Part shown: one piece after another, positions 23,074 through 35,157 of the stretch
How the letters are laid out: every line of letters starts with the position of its first letter
Numbering within the stretch: the stretch's first letter is position 1
DNA from: Protea cynaroides
Lineage: Eukaryota; Streptophyta; Magnoliopsida; Proteales; Proteaceae
Length of the DNA: 64,000 bases
NCBI GenBank assembly: GCA_028583415.1
Contig: CM053265.1
Coordinates: forward strand, 38,211,597-38,275,596
Direction of reading: 5' to 3'
Notes under the pieces: generated by a model
Told to the model about the DNA's origin: nothing
Databases searched by the model: none
Seen by the model: the letters and a program-made list of their open reading frames with translations, nothing else
Program-made: the position numbers and the translations under genes

Positions 23074-23807
23074 ATCCTTCTTCTTGACAAATAGTATTGG
23101 CGCACCCCAAGGTGATCTACTAGACCTTATGAAACCTTTATCTAGTAATTCTTACAGTTGCACCTTCAACTCCTTGAGCTTAGTAGGAAGCATCTTATAG
23201 GAAACCTTCGATACTGGTGTTGTGCCAGGTAAAAAGTCTATTACAAACTCAGTTACTCGTTCCAGTTGTAACCCTGGTAGATCCTTTGGAAATACATCTG
23301 GAAACTCTTTCACTACCTCTAAATATTTCAGATGGGGTTACTCGGCTGTAACATCTAGGACTGGCACTAGAAATCCCAAATCTCTATTCTGAAGACATTT
23401 GATTGCCTTAAGCGCTAAAAGGAACAACTTCCTTTTCTTTACTCTCTTCTCTCCCTTAAACTTGAATGTATCTTCATTTTCATTTTTAAATAGCAACTTC
23501 TTTTCTATACACTGGAGACTAGCTCCATGTTGTAACAACTAGTCCATGCCTAAGATCGCGTCGAATACTAACATCTTTAAATGGATTAGATTTGCTTCCA
23601 GACTTCTGCCCTCGACTAGGACTAGACATGGTCCATGGTATTCATTTAGTACTACCTCCACATTGAGAGCTGATCGCACAATTAATAACCTCTCTAGGGT
23701 CTTAGTACCACCTCCTATCTTCACCCCAAGAGATGGAGATATAAAGGAATGGGTTTCTCCTTAATCAAAAAGTACCCTCATTGGTTATCTCGCTATATTA
23801 ATAGTAC
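23074..23807 (-). pseudogene. Element D protease and start of RT
   Basis: Protease lies at about 23800-23480, with the motif before the flap region, FDAILGMD, near 23545. In the active site the serine of DSG is replaced by a stop (D-stop-G-E-T-H-S-F near 23755). The linker and the first RT residues ([19 protein letters not shown]) run to 23074, where the C LTR begins. Several stops break the frame. Confidence 0.78.
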
Positions 23808-23874
23808 CTAATTACATTACCATGTTTTAGATGCATGCTCACACAGAAAATAATAGCTAATCTCAGTAGCATAC
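23808..23874 (-). other. Candidate intron at the gag/protease boundary, element D
   Basis: Sixty-seven bases, in coding sense beginning GTATGCTACTG after GGTGACAG and ending GTAATGTAATTAG before GTACTATTAAT. Position and length match the segments in A and E, although the sequence has diverged apart from a GAGCATG block and a CTAAA. Being 67 long, it would shift the frame if kept. Confidence 0.62.
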
Positions 23875-25060
23875 CTGTCACCACATCTGGTGATGCTTCA
23901 ACTTCCTCTACAGATACCGCATAGACCTTCCAAGGCTGTGTTGCTTTTAGTAAGAGTGGATAGATCTTAGCATAATGTCCCATCTATCTACATTTGAAGC
24001 ATCTCACATTTGTAGGTGCTGGGGCTGCCATGCGACTATCTGTAGGCACGGCTTTAGCTGCTGCTGGTTTGGCTACGACATAGTTTGTTCTGAAGATTTT
24101 TTTCATCGCTCTCCCACCAACAAAGTTAGCTGACCTCTTGTTACCTCCCTTTTGAGCGATGTAACTATCTCTCTAGCTAGATTCGATAACTTTGGCTGTT
24201 TGGACAACCTTAGAGTAAATCGCCTTTCTAAGGGCATTAACCATAGCTCGTATGTTACCCCTCAAGCCTTTGGTAAACCTTTAAGCTTTGGTAGACTCCT
24301 CCTTTATGCACAATGGAGGGAAATAGAAAAGTTCCTTGAACTTATGCTGATATTCGTCCATTGTTTCCTACCCTTGCAATACATTGAGGTATTCCACCTC
24401 CATCTTGTCCTTGAAACTTCTGGGAAAATATCTGTCAAAAAAAGCTTCCTTGAAGATTTTTCATGTGATCTGTGGATGTTTTTCCATCAAGAGTGGCATA
24501 GTAGATTCCCACCATGTGTTGGGTTCTCCTTCTAGCATATAAGCCACACATAGTATCTTCTCTTCCTTAGTACATACCATCATTTGAAGTGTCTTTTCTA
24601 CGGACTTGATTGATATGGTGGGCTGCAGTAGATTGGTCCTTACTCCGATGAACTTTAGAGGTTTCACCTTCATAAACCTCTCAATGGTTCGAGACTGATC
24701 GTAATATGGCATTGGAGGAATTGGTGATGGGTTCTAATTTGTCACTACGTTCTGATTGAGTCCAGCGGGTACTCTATTCTATCATGTAGTTGCACCAACT
24801 TGATTTCTGGGGTTCTTTCTAGGTGGTAGCATGTTGTTGTTTCTGTTTTCTTGCTGTCCAACTATCGGTGGGGCAAGTACTGGAGTCAGAAGGGTCTCAG
24901 ATCCTCAAGAAACTACTGATTCTCTTCAGCTGCTCTTTACTATTCCTAACTTACTGTAAGAGCCACATTTCATATGATAGCAGGGTGGTTCTAAGGAGTA
25001 ACTTCAGGTGGTGGAGGAACAGTTTCTAGCAGAGAGGGTCCTTCCACGTTAGCAATGGGT
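23875..25060 (-). pseudogene. Element D gag (broken)
   Basis: The core has EGEPNTWWESTMPLL (about 24510) and EEKILCVAYMLEG. The knuckle region near 23960-24000 ends MGHYAKIYP, so its last cysteine is lost. The proline-rich N-terminal part (ETVPPPPEVTP) is near 25000. It has many frame breaks. The start codon is not identified. Confidence 0.7.
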
Positions 25061-25099
25061 GGTTGCGTGTGTGAGGACAAAGGGTTCTCGATCATTGGC

Positions 25100-25927
25100 T
25101 TTTTCTTTTGATCTTGTCCACCCACGCTGATGGACGGTAATGATTTAGAGTCACCATGTAAATTAAGGTCTAGGACATAAAATGTAGCCTCATCGTAAGA
25201 CAAGACATTTACTGATTCATTCACCCAATATATGAACTTTGTTCTATTAGAAAATGAGTAAGTATTCAAGGTACAGTTTGGAAAGGTGTTAGGCACCCAA
25301 AGTTGCCCGATCCAAAAATCGACCTCCTATGTGATTCTACTTTCTTAGACTCTATGGTTCTGACGTTCATGATCAAGGGATGATAACAAGAGCTCATGGG
25401 GGATCCTATGCCAAGTTCCTAAGTTCTTCTAACCTAGATTCAGCCAAATATGTTCTCAAGGTAAATAAAAAAGCAAAATAATATACAGTGAACCGAACCA
25501 AAGATGGTTCTGTAATGGACTGAATCTGAGACGTCCATTACAAGATTTCCTACTTATTCCAATCGTAGAAATCAATTCTATAACGTAGTTCGAACGAAAT
25601 GTGATTAAGGTTTATGGATGTGACTTATGCTTAAGCTTCATTATATTCAACTGTTCAAGTTGAAGTTTATGCTTGATAAATGATTGAGATTGAATTTAAA
25701 CAACCTATGTGGATTAAAGTAAATATGGATGATGGATATGGATATGGATATGGAGGACCTAAGGATATTAAGATGAGGTACCGTACTTAGAGAGTCCTCT
25801 AAGTTGCCTACATATTTTAGAGGTCCTGAAAATCAGGTACAATGTAGTTCGAAAAGATGGATTGTATGGATAGATAGATTGATATGGATATGGATAATGA
25901 TAGATATGGGCAACCTAAAGAAGACCA
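25100..25927. other. Host element Z, left part: non-coding
   Basis: No coding capacity is recognised. Phrases such as GAAAGGTGTTAGGCACCCAA (25284-25303) and a run of ATGGATATGGAT near 25727-25755 are typical of non-coding parts of large plant LTR retrotransposons of the Tat/Ogre kind. That class call is tentative. Confidence 0.35.
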
Positions 25928-26430
25928 AAGTGCGTACAACCCAAGAGTATCAAAGGTACAGACCAAGCGTATCAAAGGTACAGCTTTGGGACCTAAGTGT
26001 GTATAGTCTAAGAGAACCAAAGGTACGGGATAGGAACCTAGAGTGTTTACAATTCAAGAGAACCATAGGTACGAGATTAAATGAGGTGCGTACGGTTCAA
26101 GGGAACCACAGGTACGGCTTAGAATGAGGTGTGTATAGTTCAAGGGAACCATAGGTACTACTTAGAATGAAGGGCGTACAGTTCAAGAGAACTACAGGTA
26201 CAACTTAAAATATGGGTGCGTACAGTTCAAGGGAACTACAGGTATAGCTTAGAATTATTTGCATACAGTTCAAGGGAACTACAGGTGTGGCTTAGAATTA
26301 ATTGTGTACAGTACAAGGGAACTACAGGTATGACTTAGAATATGGGTGCATACAGTTCAAGACAACCACAGGTATGGCTTAAAACATGGGTGCATGTAGT
26401 TCAAGAGAACCACAGGTAAGGCTTAGAATG
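25928..26430 (+). repeat. Tandem repeat, about 43-bp unit, roughly 11 copies
   Basis: The unit runs GTTCAAGGGAACCACAGG, then TAcggCTTAGAATgaGGTGyGTAca. Early units (25928-26030) are more diverged than later ones. Embedded in host Z. There are no spacers, so it is not a CRISPR-like array. Confidence 0.88.
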
Positions 26431-27040
26431 GGTTGTGGAACAGTGTTTGGGAATCTCTCCAAACTACCTACGTATCTTAGGGGGTTGCCCTAAGAATCAG
26501 GATCTACGTAGTTCGAAATGCAGATTCGTTTCATCGAGTTCAAGAATGTGTACTCATATGGCAAAGTGATGATCCTAGATGCTCTATGGCTATATTAACA
26601 TCACATCTATTTTGGTCACTGTACTCTAGGGGAATGAACTAAGGGATAAGATTCGTCCTAAAGTTGACCAAAAACCCTAATTTTGGAAGTGTTGGGCTAG
26701 GCATCATGATTCTTAATTAAGATTTATCATTTTTTCATTATTACCCTTTCAGTTAATGTGGGTGCCTACATGCATGTCCCCACACCTAATATGTCTACTA
26801 GGTGTACAGATATGGTAGTTCGATGAGGGTGTTACAGAAAGTAAGTTATTGTCAAAAATAAATATCATTCAAGTATGGCAAGTAACAACATATATCATCA
26901 CAAATATAGCAACAAAGCATGTGAACAAGCATAGAAGCAAGCATGTGAACATCAAAATGATAGACATAGTATCTCATATATCATTCTTAAAAAAACTATG
27001 TATGAATGTGTCAGACCAGATATCTAAGATCTATGGATGA
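26431..27040. other. Host element Z: unique non-coding stretch
   Basis: It holds CTACCTACGTATCTTAGG followed by ATCAGGATCTACGTAGTTCG near 26464-26517, also seen in diverged form at 25800-25850. No gene seen. Confidence 0.4.
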
Positions 27041-28040
27041 GATCTAATATGAATCTCTCAATGTATCAAAATCAAATCCTCGATCAATGGTCTAGATTTA
27101 TCTTTTTAACACTGTGTCAAGATCAAATCCACAATCTAATGGTTTGATCACTTCAAAATATTATCATTATGATCAACAACTCAAATCTCATTACAACAGT
27201 TAAGATCAATGGCTCAGATATATCATATCATCCAGAATGACAATTCAAAGGACCAGACTCATCCAAATCACTCATGATCATAATCCAATGGTTCAAATTC
27301 TTCTAGGACACCCATTATCAAGATCCAATGGTTAAAATACATCCTAAACACTTATGATAAAAATCCAATGGTTTAAATCACTCCCAAAGATGATCTAACT
27401 GTTCAGATTCATTTAAATCATATCATCATGTCATCCAATGGTTCACATTGCTTAAAATTACCTCATTATTTTATCCAATGGTTCAGATTTAATCATCCAA
27501 GAATCCAAGATCAATGGTCAAGATTAGATCACTTAAAATCCCAAAATCAATGGCCATAATTAAAATACTTAAAATTGCAAGATCAATGATCATAATTTTA
27601 ATCATCTAAAATTCCAAGATTAATGGCCATAATTTTAATCAACTAAAAATCCCATGATAAAATGGCCATAATTTTGATCAACTAAAAATCCCACAATCAA
27701 TAGCCATAATTTTAATCAAAGTTTCATAACCAATGGATAGAAATTAATCCTATCAAACATTAATCAATGGGCCATATTTTTAACTCATTAAGATTTCATG
27801 ATCAATGGGCCCTCAATTAATCAACTCAAATTATAATATGGAAGATCAATGGTCCTCAGTGGATCAAATTAACATTCACCATCAATGGTCCATAATTGAT
27901 CAAATTCATTGAACATCAATGGTCTATAATTGGTCAAATTCATTCAAAATCAATCGTCTATAATTGATCAAATTTATTAAACATCGACGGTCCACATTGG
28001 ATCATATTATAATGTGAAAAATCAATGGGCAATATTAAAG
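27041..28040. repeat. Degenerate tandem repeats around ATCAATGG
   Basis: About 1 kb of AT-rich imperfect repeats, units near 35-50 bp, with the recurring core A(T/A)CAATGG(T/C)C followed by CATAATT or AAATCA. Unit types change along the array: ATCCAATGGTTCAAAT in the first half, ATCAATGGCCATAATT in the second. Non-coding. Confidence 0.75.
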
Positions 28041-28720
28041 CATTTAATGATATCATTCAATAAGATAAAACATATAATGTATCATGATATCAAACAAAAA
28101 TAACAATAAAATATGCAATACACTTTGACGGATTGTATGCATTGGAAGTGATGAGGATTTTCCATGGTTAAGGTGCATAAGAGTTAAGTTAGGCAGATGG
28201 AGGGTATTTGGCTTGTGTTGTGGATGTGTAGGTGTTGTGTAAAGGATTAGTGGTAGCAAGTAGAGGTGGTGTTCAGTTGGTTGAGGTGGTGAGGCTGAAT
28301 AGGTTTAAAGTAATGACAAGTGATTTTTATAGTATGGTGGGTTGAGAATAATGGAGGGCTAGTTTGAAGATTAGGGTTAGATGGGATTATCGAGTTACTT
28401 GTGAATAGATGGAAGGAGGCAGCATACAATGAGCTGGGTGTTGTGTAGATCTCAGAAAGTGGCTGAGTGGTTTGGTTTTTGTAGGAGGAAGTCGACGTGG
28501 AGGGTTACATGGTGAGGTGATCTGGTAAGTCATTGGGATGTGGTCTGATTCGGGTAATGGGTGACTGATTTAGTCATCGGGAGGTTTGTTGCAGGAGGTA
28601 GGGATGTAGTTCAAGTGGTCGAGGTTGATAGCAGCTTGGAGCAGGTTTAGAGGTTATCGATGGTGGAGTGGTTTGAGTCGTGTGAGGCTGGCTTCAAGTA
28701 AGAATGCATACCTTTTTCTT
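28041..28720. other. Host element Z: G-rich non-coding stretch
   Basis: The plus strand is purine/G-rich with many GGT and GTGG words and no recognisable product. Nothing else seen. Confidence 0.35.
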
Positions 28721-29060
28721 CTTCTTCATCTTCATGCTTCTTCCCTTTGCTTCTCCTTCTTCTTCTTTTACCCTTCTTCCCTCTGCTTCTCCTTCTTCTT
28801 CTTCTACTGCTCTGCCTCCTCTTCTGTATCTCCCTCAATAATCTTCTATCTTTATTCTCTAGATTTCTTTCTTCACAAAAAACCAATCCCCCAGCCCTCT
28901 TTAATTCTCCCTCTCTCTCTCTCTCTCTCTCCTATTCTAACTCAATCTCCTAGCTTCCCATTCTCTCTCAACCTTTCCCAGTTTCCTAATCCCTCTCAAA
29001 CTCCTTTTCTCTCAATTTCTTATTCTCCTACTCACTCTATCTCTCTCTCGGACCATTATT
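28721..29060. repeat. Pyrimidine-rich low-complexity block with (CT)n
   Basis: CTTCTTC-type runs, with a clean CT run at about 28908-28931. Open frames across it are compositional. Confidence 0.8.
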
Positions 29061-29129
29061 CCCACTCCAAGTCAAACTCTCTTTCTTATTATTCGATTGA
29101 TATGTATTTATACATATAATAGTAATTCA

Positions 29130-29131
<2 letters not shown>

Positions 29132-29161
<30 letters not shown>

Positions 29162-29171
29162 ATGTATATAT
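29132..29171. repeat. (TA)n microsatellite
   Basis: About ten TA units with flanking TATATG variants. Confidence 0.85.
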
Positions 29172-29275
29172 CTATAATTAGTATGTTAAGATACATGCAC
29201 AAACACACATGAATTGAACCGAATTAGATCGATCTGGTTTCAACTGGTCAGGTCTGAACCGGTCTGGTCCAGTGT

Positions 29276-29280
29276 GGGTA
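29276..29280. other. Target-site duplication, left of element E
   Basis: GGGTA, matched by GGGTA at 59792-59796 directly after the far LTR of E. Confidence 0.9.
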
Positions 29281-31605
29281 TGTCACACCCCAATTCCGTA
29301 CTAGTCAAAATGGTGTGATGAACCGCTAATAAACCAACGGTTCAATCCAGGATCTCAAATAGGTTGTGTCCATTAGCTTAAATCATACACATCCACAACC
29401 ATAATCAGAATAAATACACACTAGAGGAAGTCTTAATATTAAATGAACTGAGAATCTAACTGTGATAATCATAAATAAAATATTCAATTATATTGTATCA
29501 ACCGAGACATAAATAAATAAAATATCAAATTACATTTTCTTAATAGTTTAAATAAAAATCTAATCGAAAATGCATGAGTTGCACTCGCATGAGGAGTCAT
29601 GCGTCTCCACAATATCATCAGCCTCCATAGCAGCCACGTGCCCGTATGCAGGAGCATTCATATAATCTTCCATAGTAGTACCTGCATCATCAACTAAAAA
29701 TATTCAAATTTGAAAGGGTGAGCACACATCATGGCTCAGTGAGCAAACAAAAAAATACAACAAACATATGCATGCATTCAATTCATATCTGTGGTCTGGT
29801 ATATAAGTTTGCAATGTGCTATAGAAAAGTTCGATGGCCACCTCGCCTCTATACACAGGGCGTGTAAGCCCACCCAATGGATCAATCACCATTGTCATCC
29901 ACATCCACCCCACCATGGAATAGAGATAGAGCTAAAGTGCTTAGGACCGCACTGCATCACACTTCCCCTGATGCTCTACCCATATCAACACGTAAGCCCC
30001 TGTTGGCGAGGGCTAGCAAACTGGGCTCGTAACTTACCAATCCTAATGTCAAATAGTGTATCCAAGGCCTCACCCCAGCATCCCTCAATACATCCATAGA
30101 GATAGAGCTAAGGCCCCCCAACAGAGTCAGAGACTACACGGTCTGAGACCACCTACCCTGATGCCCTATGTCATAATAGTTCTGCTAAGGTAATGGCGAT
30201 ACGACGATGTCATTGGACAAGACTTGAGTAGAGATAGGTCTAAAGTGCTTAGGACCGCACCGCATCACACTTCCCCTGATGCCCCAGTCGCATCAACTAC
30301 ACTAACCACACACAAACATTCACATGCCTATTCCTAGCATCATCATCATCATCATGTTGTAAATAAACTGAATTAAATATGCATGAACAGTAATAATAGG
30401 AACAGTAAATGGCATGTGATATGCACGTTACAATCATACAATCAGAGAATCATACATGGGATTGGACTTAATAAACGAAAACAGTTTATTATTAGCCAAT
30501 TAGTTTAGGTCTTGTTCCCTCACCTTTGCTTGAGTGTAGATCCTCTTTCAAGCTTTAAGAATCAATTTTATATCACTAGGAAAACCTAACAAGTCGATAG
30601 ATTTTAATTAGAATTAATTCCAACGGGTTTAAGCTTGCTGTACTGCTAGGGTCGCAGGTTGGGTCGCAGGTAGGGTAGCAGTTTTCTACGACCCCAGGGG
30701 TAGGGTCGATCCTAGGGTCGGTTGTCCCATCGACCCTAGGTGCCACCGCAGCTTCCCTGGACATCTTGGGGGCTAAGGGTCAATCCTGTTGTCTGGTAGG
30801 GTCGATTCTCAATCGACCCTACGTGCCACCGCACGTGGTTTGAGTCGACCTTTTCATTCTACAGTCTATTCTTTCATATTTGGGTCCTTTGGCTTATTTC
30901 CACTGTCCATTCTATGCTTGTTCTATGGCTTAAAACTCCAGGTTACTTCCTTACTTTGTCTACCATGATTCCTTCCATGGATTCCATTGAAATCTTCCCA
31001 TGGATGGATGATTTGGGTTTCTCCTAAATCATACCCTCTTCATGAACTATTCTAAGGTCTTAAACAATTCATGGAAAGCATATCCGTACCTGAGGTTTGC
31101 TGAGATTCAGAGGTTTCTTTGAATTTCTTCTCTTTACTCTTCTTCTCCAATTCTCCTTCTCTTCTCCTTCTATTCTCTTTCTTTCACTTTCAATTAGGGT
31201 TTCGAAAGGAGTGAAAGAAGCTAAGGGATGTCCTATTTATAGAGAAAAACCTCCCAAAATATGTCCCAAAGAGTTTAGGAAAGGTTCCCTTTGAATTAGG
31301 AAAGTTTCTTAATTTCTGATTTCTGTCAGGTTCCCTAGGGTCGATGCTAGGGTTGCAGATCCCGTCGACCCTAGGGTTTCAGTTGTCCGACCCTAGGACT
31401 AAAAGTCATGGGTCTGACTTCCTGATGAGGTGGGGTTGACCCTAACTATTTAGGTATGCAACCTTACCCTCTATTTTACTATTTTTGGGTTAGTTTCATA
31501 CCTGGTCTTGATATTTCCTTCACGAACTTGGTCCATTTGGCTCGACCATGATAGGTAGACCTGGTATAAGGTGATAAGACCGGTTAGTTCGATACGGGTC
31601 TTACA
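29281..31605 (-). repeat. 3' LTR of element E
   Basis: TGTCACACCCC to GGGTCTTACA, 2325 bp. The motif clusters at 30645-30850 and 31325-31470 mix GGGTCGAT with GGGTCGCAG. The AAAGGTTAACGTTTATTG motif is replaced by AATGGATCAATCACCATTG near 29878-29896. Confidence 0.94.
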
Positions 31606-31616
31606 ACTCCCCCCTG
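31606..31616 (-). other. Polypurine tract of element E
   Basis: In coding sense CAGGGGGGAGT directly before the 3' LTR. Confidence 0.85.
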
Positions 31617-34600
31617 CTTATAAAAATTTCATCCTCAAAATTTGTACATACCTTTCAAGTCGAATAGATGAGGGTATTGCTTTCGCATAGCATCTCTCTT
31701 CCCATGTAATTTCTTCTATATCTCTACTTCTCCAGGTGACCTTAACATAATAGATGTCACGGTTGCGTAGTCGTTGAACCTTTCAGCTGGTGATTTCAGT
31801 TGGTGCTATTTCAAATGTCGAATCATCAGTCAATTCAGGTGGATCCACTGTCAAAACGTGCATTGGATCTCTGACGTACTTTTTCAATAAGGAAATATGA
31901 AATACATCATGTACACTTGACATAGATGGTGGTAATGCTAACTGGTAAGCAACTTTTCCATGTTTGGCTAGAATCTCATATGGCCCGACATATCTCGGAC
32001 TTAGTTTCCCTTTCTGTTCGAACATTTTCAAACTTCGCATAGGTGACACTTTGAGGAATACCTTATCACCTATGGCAAATTCAAGGTTTCGGCGTCGAGT
32101 ATCTGCATATTGCTTCTAACGATTCTGAGCCGTTCTCACTCTTTCCTTGATGATGTCAACCACCTGACAAGTCTCTTCAAAAAATTCTGGTCCAACAATT
32201 CTATGTTATCCAACTTCATTCCAAAACAAAGGAGTTCGACACTTTCTACCATACAATGCTTCATAGGGTGACATCTGTATAGTAGCCTGATAGCTGTTGT
32301 TATAAGCGAACTTAATCAATGGTAATTTTTCATCGCATGATCTTTTAAAATCAATTACACAGGCTCGGAGCATGTCTTCTAGAATCTGAATGGTACGCTC
32401 TGACTGTCCGTCTATCTGAGGATGGAATGCAGTACTGAACGTCAATGTTGTACCCATAGCCTTTTGCTATCCTTCCCGAAACATTGAAGTAAATCGTGGA
32501 TCTCTGTTGGACACAATGCTTTTAGGTACACCGTTTAATCTGACAATATTATCCACATACAACTTAGCTAACCTCTCCAGTGTATACTGAGGTCGTATAG
32601 CTCTAAATCGAGCCATTTTAGTCAGGCGGTCTACAATCACCCAAACCGCGTCAACTACTTGGGGAGTCAATGGTAACCCAGTGACGAAGTCCATAGTGAT
32701 GCAGTCCCATTTCCATGCTGGTTCCGATAACGGCTGTAATAGTCCTGCAGGTCTTTTTCGTTCAGCATTCACTCTCTGACAATTTAGGCATTTAGATACA
32801 AACTTAGCTACATCTGCTTTCATTCCACTCCACCAACATAACTTCTTTAGATCATGATACATTTTTGTACTTCCAGGATGTATCGAATAGGCGGTGGTAT
32901 GGGCTTCTTCATTAGTCGGTGTCTAATGTTTAAACTTTCTATTTCTGTTTCCGGTACACATACTCTTCCATTGTACTTCAGTACCTTTTCATCGTCCAAG
33001 GCGAACTCAGGGAGAGTCCTACCTTTTTCAATGTCCTCTTGTACCATTCTTAGATAAGGGTCTGATTTAATAGCTGTTTTCACTTCATCAATTATATCAG
33101 GTACAATCTTCAATGTGGCAAACATACTTGCAAACCAATGAATAAACCCTTGGTTAGTTGATTCACCTAGTGCATCTATCACAAACTGCTCATTACTGTA
33201 ATTGAACACTTTTTCGGTAGTACACATTGCGGCAGTTGTGTTAACCTCTCCTTGAGATTTTATCATTGCCTTTCTACTCAGCGCGTCAGCAACCACATTA
33301 GCTTTTCTCGGATGATACTGGATATCACAATCATAGTCTTTCAATAGTTCCAACCATCTTTTTTGTCTCATATTCAACTCCTTCTGATTAAAGAGATAAG
33401 TAAGACACTTATGATCAGATTTAATCTAAAATTTCTCTCCGTACAAGTAATGTCTCCATATCTTGACAGCATGTACTACTGTCATTAATTCCAAATCATG
33501 AGTGGGATAGTTCTTCTCATGTGTCTTCAATTGTCTTGAGGAATAAGCAATTACTTGTTCTCCTTGCATAAGTACACATCCTAATCCCAATCTTGATGCA
33601 TCAGTATACAAAATAAATGGCTGTCCAGCAATCGGAATGGTTAAGATCAGAGCAGATATCAATATAGCCTTCAATGTTTGAAAACTCTTCTCGCATTTCT
33701 CAGTCCAAACAAACTTTTCGCCCTTCTTAGTCAAACTAGTGAGAGGTACGGCAATTCGGGAATAGTCTTCCACAATCGTCGGTAATAACCAGCTAGACCT
33801 TGGAATCTTCTGATTTCTGCAATGCTCTTTGGTGCTTCCTACTTTACAATGGCTTCGATCTTGCTAGGATCCACTTTAATTCCTTCAACGGATACAACAT
33901 GGCCTAGGAATGCGACTTCATTTAGCCAAAACTCACACTTTGTAAATTTGGCATAAAGCTTCTCCTTCCGTAATCGCTGCAGAGCGGCTCTTAGATTCAT
34001 AATATGAGTTAAACTTGTCCTTGGAGTAGACCAATATATCATCGATGAATACAATAACCGATGTATCCAATATATCGTAGAATACCCGGTTCATAAGTCC
34101 ATAAAAGTTGCTGGTGTGTTTGTCAATCCAAAAGACATGACGAAAAATTCATAATGTCCATATCTTAAATGTTGTCTTAGAAATATCACCATCTTTGATC
34201 TTCAACCAATGGTAGCCTGACCAAAGATCGATTTTGGAAAACACTTTGGCACCTTGCAACTGATCGAACAAGTCATCGATCCGAGGCAATGGATATCGAT
34301 TCTTGATTGTCAGCTTATTCAGTTCTCGGTAGTCTATACACAGTCGAACACTACTGTCCTTCTTCTTTACGAATAATACAGGCGCTCCCCATGGTGATTT
34401 GCTAGGTCGGATGTAACCCTTGTCTAGTAGTTCTTGTAGTTGTACTTTTAATTCCTTTAGTTCAGTAGGAGCCATTCTATAAGGTGCTTTAGATACTGGT
34501 GCGGCTCCGGGTATAAGATTTATAACGAACTCTGCCGCTCGGTCGAGTGGTAGTCCTGGTAACTCTTCAGGAAATACATCTAGGAAGTCACGCACAACAT

Positions 34601-35088
34601 CAATGTCCTCCATTCGTAGTGCTTCCTTGGTAAGATCGACCACATATACTAGATACCCAACTTCTCCTTTCTTAAGGCACTTCCTAGCCTTTAATGCAGA
34701 GAGTATGAGCTTTCATTTACGGGAAAGTTTGGTTCCCACAAAACTGAACTCTGCTCCTTCCTTGTCTTTAAATGTCAGGTTCTTTTCGACACATAATAGG
34801 TTTGCAGAATGCCGAGCTAACCAGTCCATTCCCAAGATGATGTCAAAGTCTACCATCTCAAGTTGAATCAGGGTTGCATCTAAATTTTTCTCATCAATAA
34901 GGACTGGACATGGTCCATAAACTTTTCTAATTCCACTTCTAATCCCATAGGCGAACTTACAAGCAATTTATAGTCTGACTATTTGATGGGTATATTCAGC
35001 TTCTTTCCAAATGACACAGATATAAAAGAATGAGTAGCTCCTGAATCGAAGAGTACTCTGGCGGGAATGCCATTAATAGGTATGATAC
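31606..35088 (-). pseudogene. Element E pol (frameshifted, several stops)
   Basis: The protease active site LFDSGATHSF near 35045 is intact. RT is 34643-34060, with the catalytic stretch near 34040 disturbed by a small rearrangement (the expected FIDDIL region reads through shifts). RNase H is 33773-33280, the integrase finger CLNCQRV is near 32780, and the core is 32700-32200. Here HPQIDGQSE keeps the glutamine that is TAG in A, G and H. The chromodomain region near 31640-31760 is frameshifted. At least eight breaks lie along the frame. Confidence 0.9.
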
Positions 35089-35157
35089 CTGTGTTTTTTT
35101 TTATTTAGTCTACATGCGCACACAATGTAACACAAAATTAAAAGGTTCAGGTCATAC
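35089..35157 (-). other. Candidate intron at the gag/protease boundary, element E
   Basis: Sixty-nine bases in coding sense, GGTCACAG^GTATGACCTGAAC to AAAAACACAG^GTATCATACC. Removing it gives exactly the junction seen in copy C. Left in, the gag frame stops at once (ATG ACC TGA). A GACTAAAT sequence sits about 20 bases before the 3' end. Best-preserved of the three examples. Confidence 0.75.

Larger units (their letters stand above)
23074..25100 (-). mobile_element. Element D remnant: diverged chromovirus-like gag-pol piece
   Basis: Only gag, protease and the start of RT are visible, on the minus strand. C is inserted in RT at the VKKKD region. No LTR or primer site is recognised on the right, where the sequence passes into the non-coding host Z between about 25060 and 25150. 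The right edge is approximate. Confidence 0.65.

Noticed and set aside
25928..26430. Regularly spaced repeats that could suggest a CRISPR array
   Set aside because: The repeats are directly adjacent without unique spacers, in plant retroelement DNA with no cas genes.
28041..28430. Short minus-strand frames of 60-68 codons
   Set aside because: No motif, biased composition, and not conserved elsewhere in the window.
28625..29119. A 164-codon open frame on the plus strand and an arginine-rich frame opposite it
   Set aside because: Both follow from the CTT/CTC-rich low-complexity block; no domain, start context or conserved copy.
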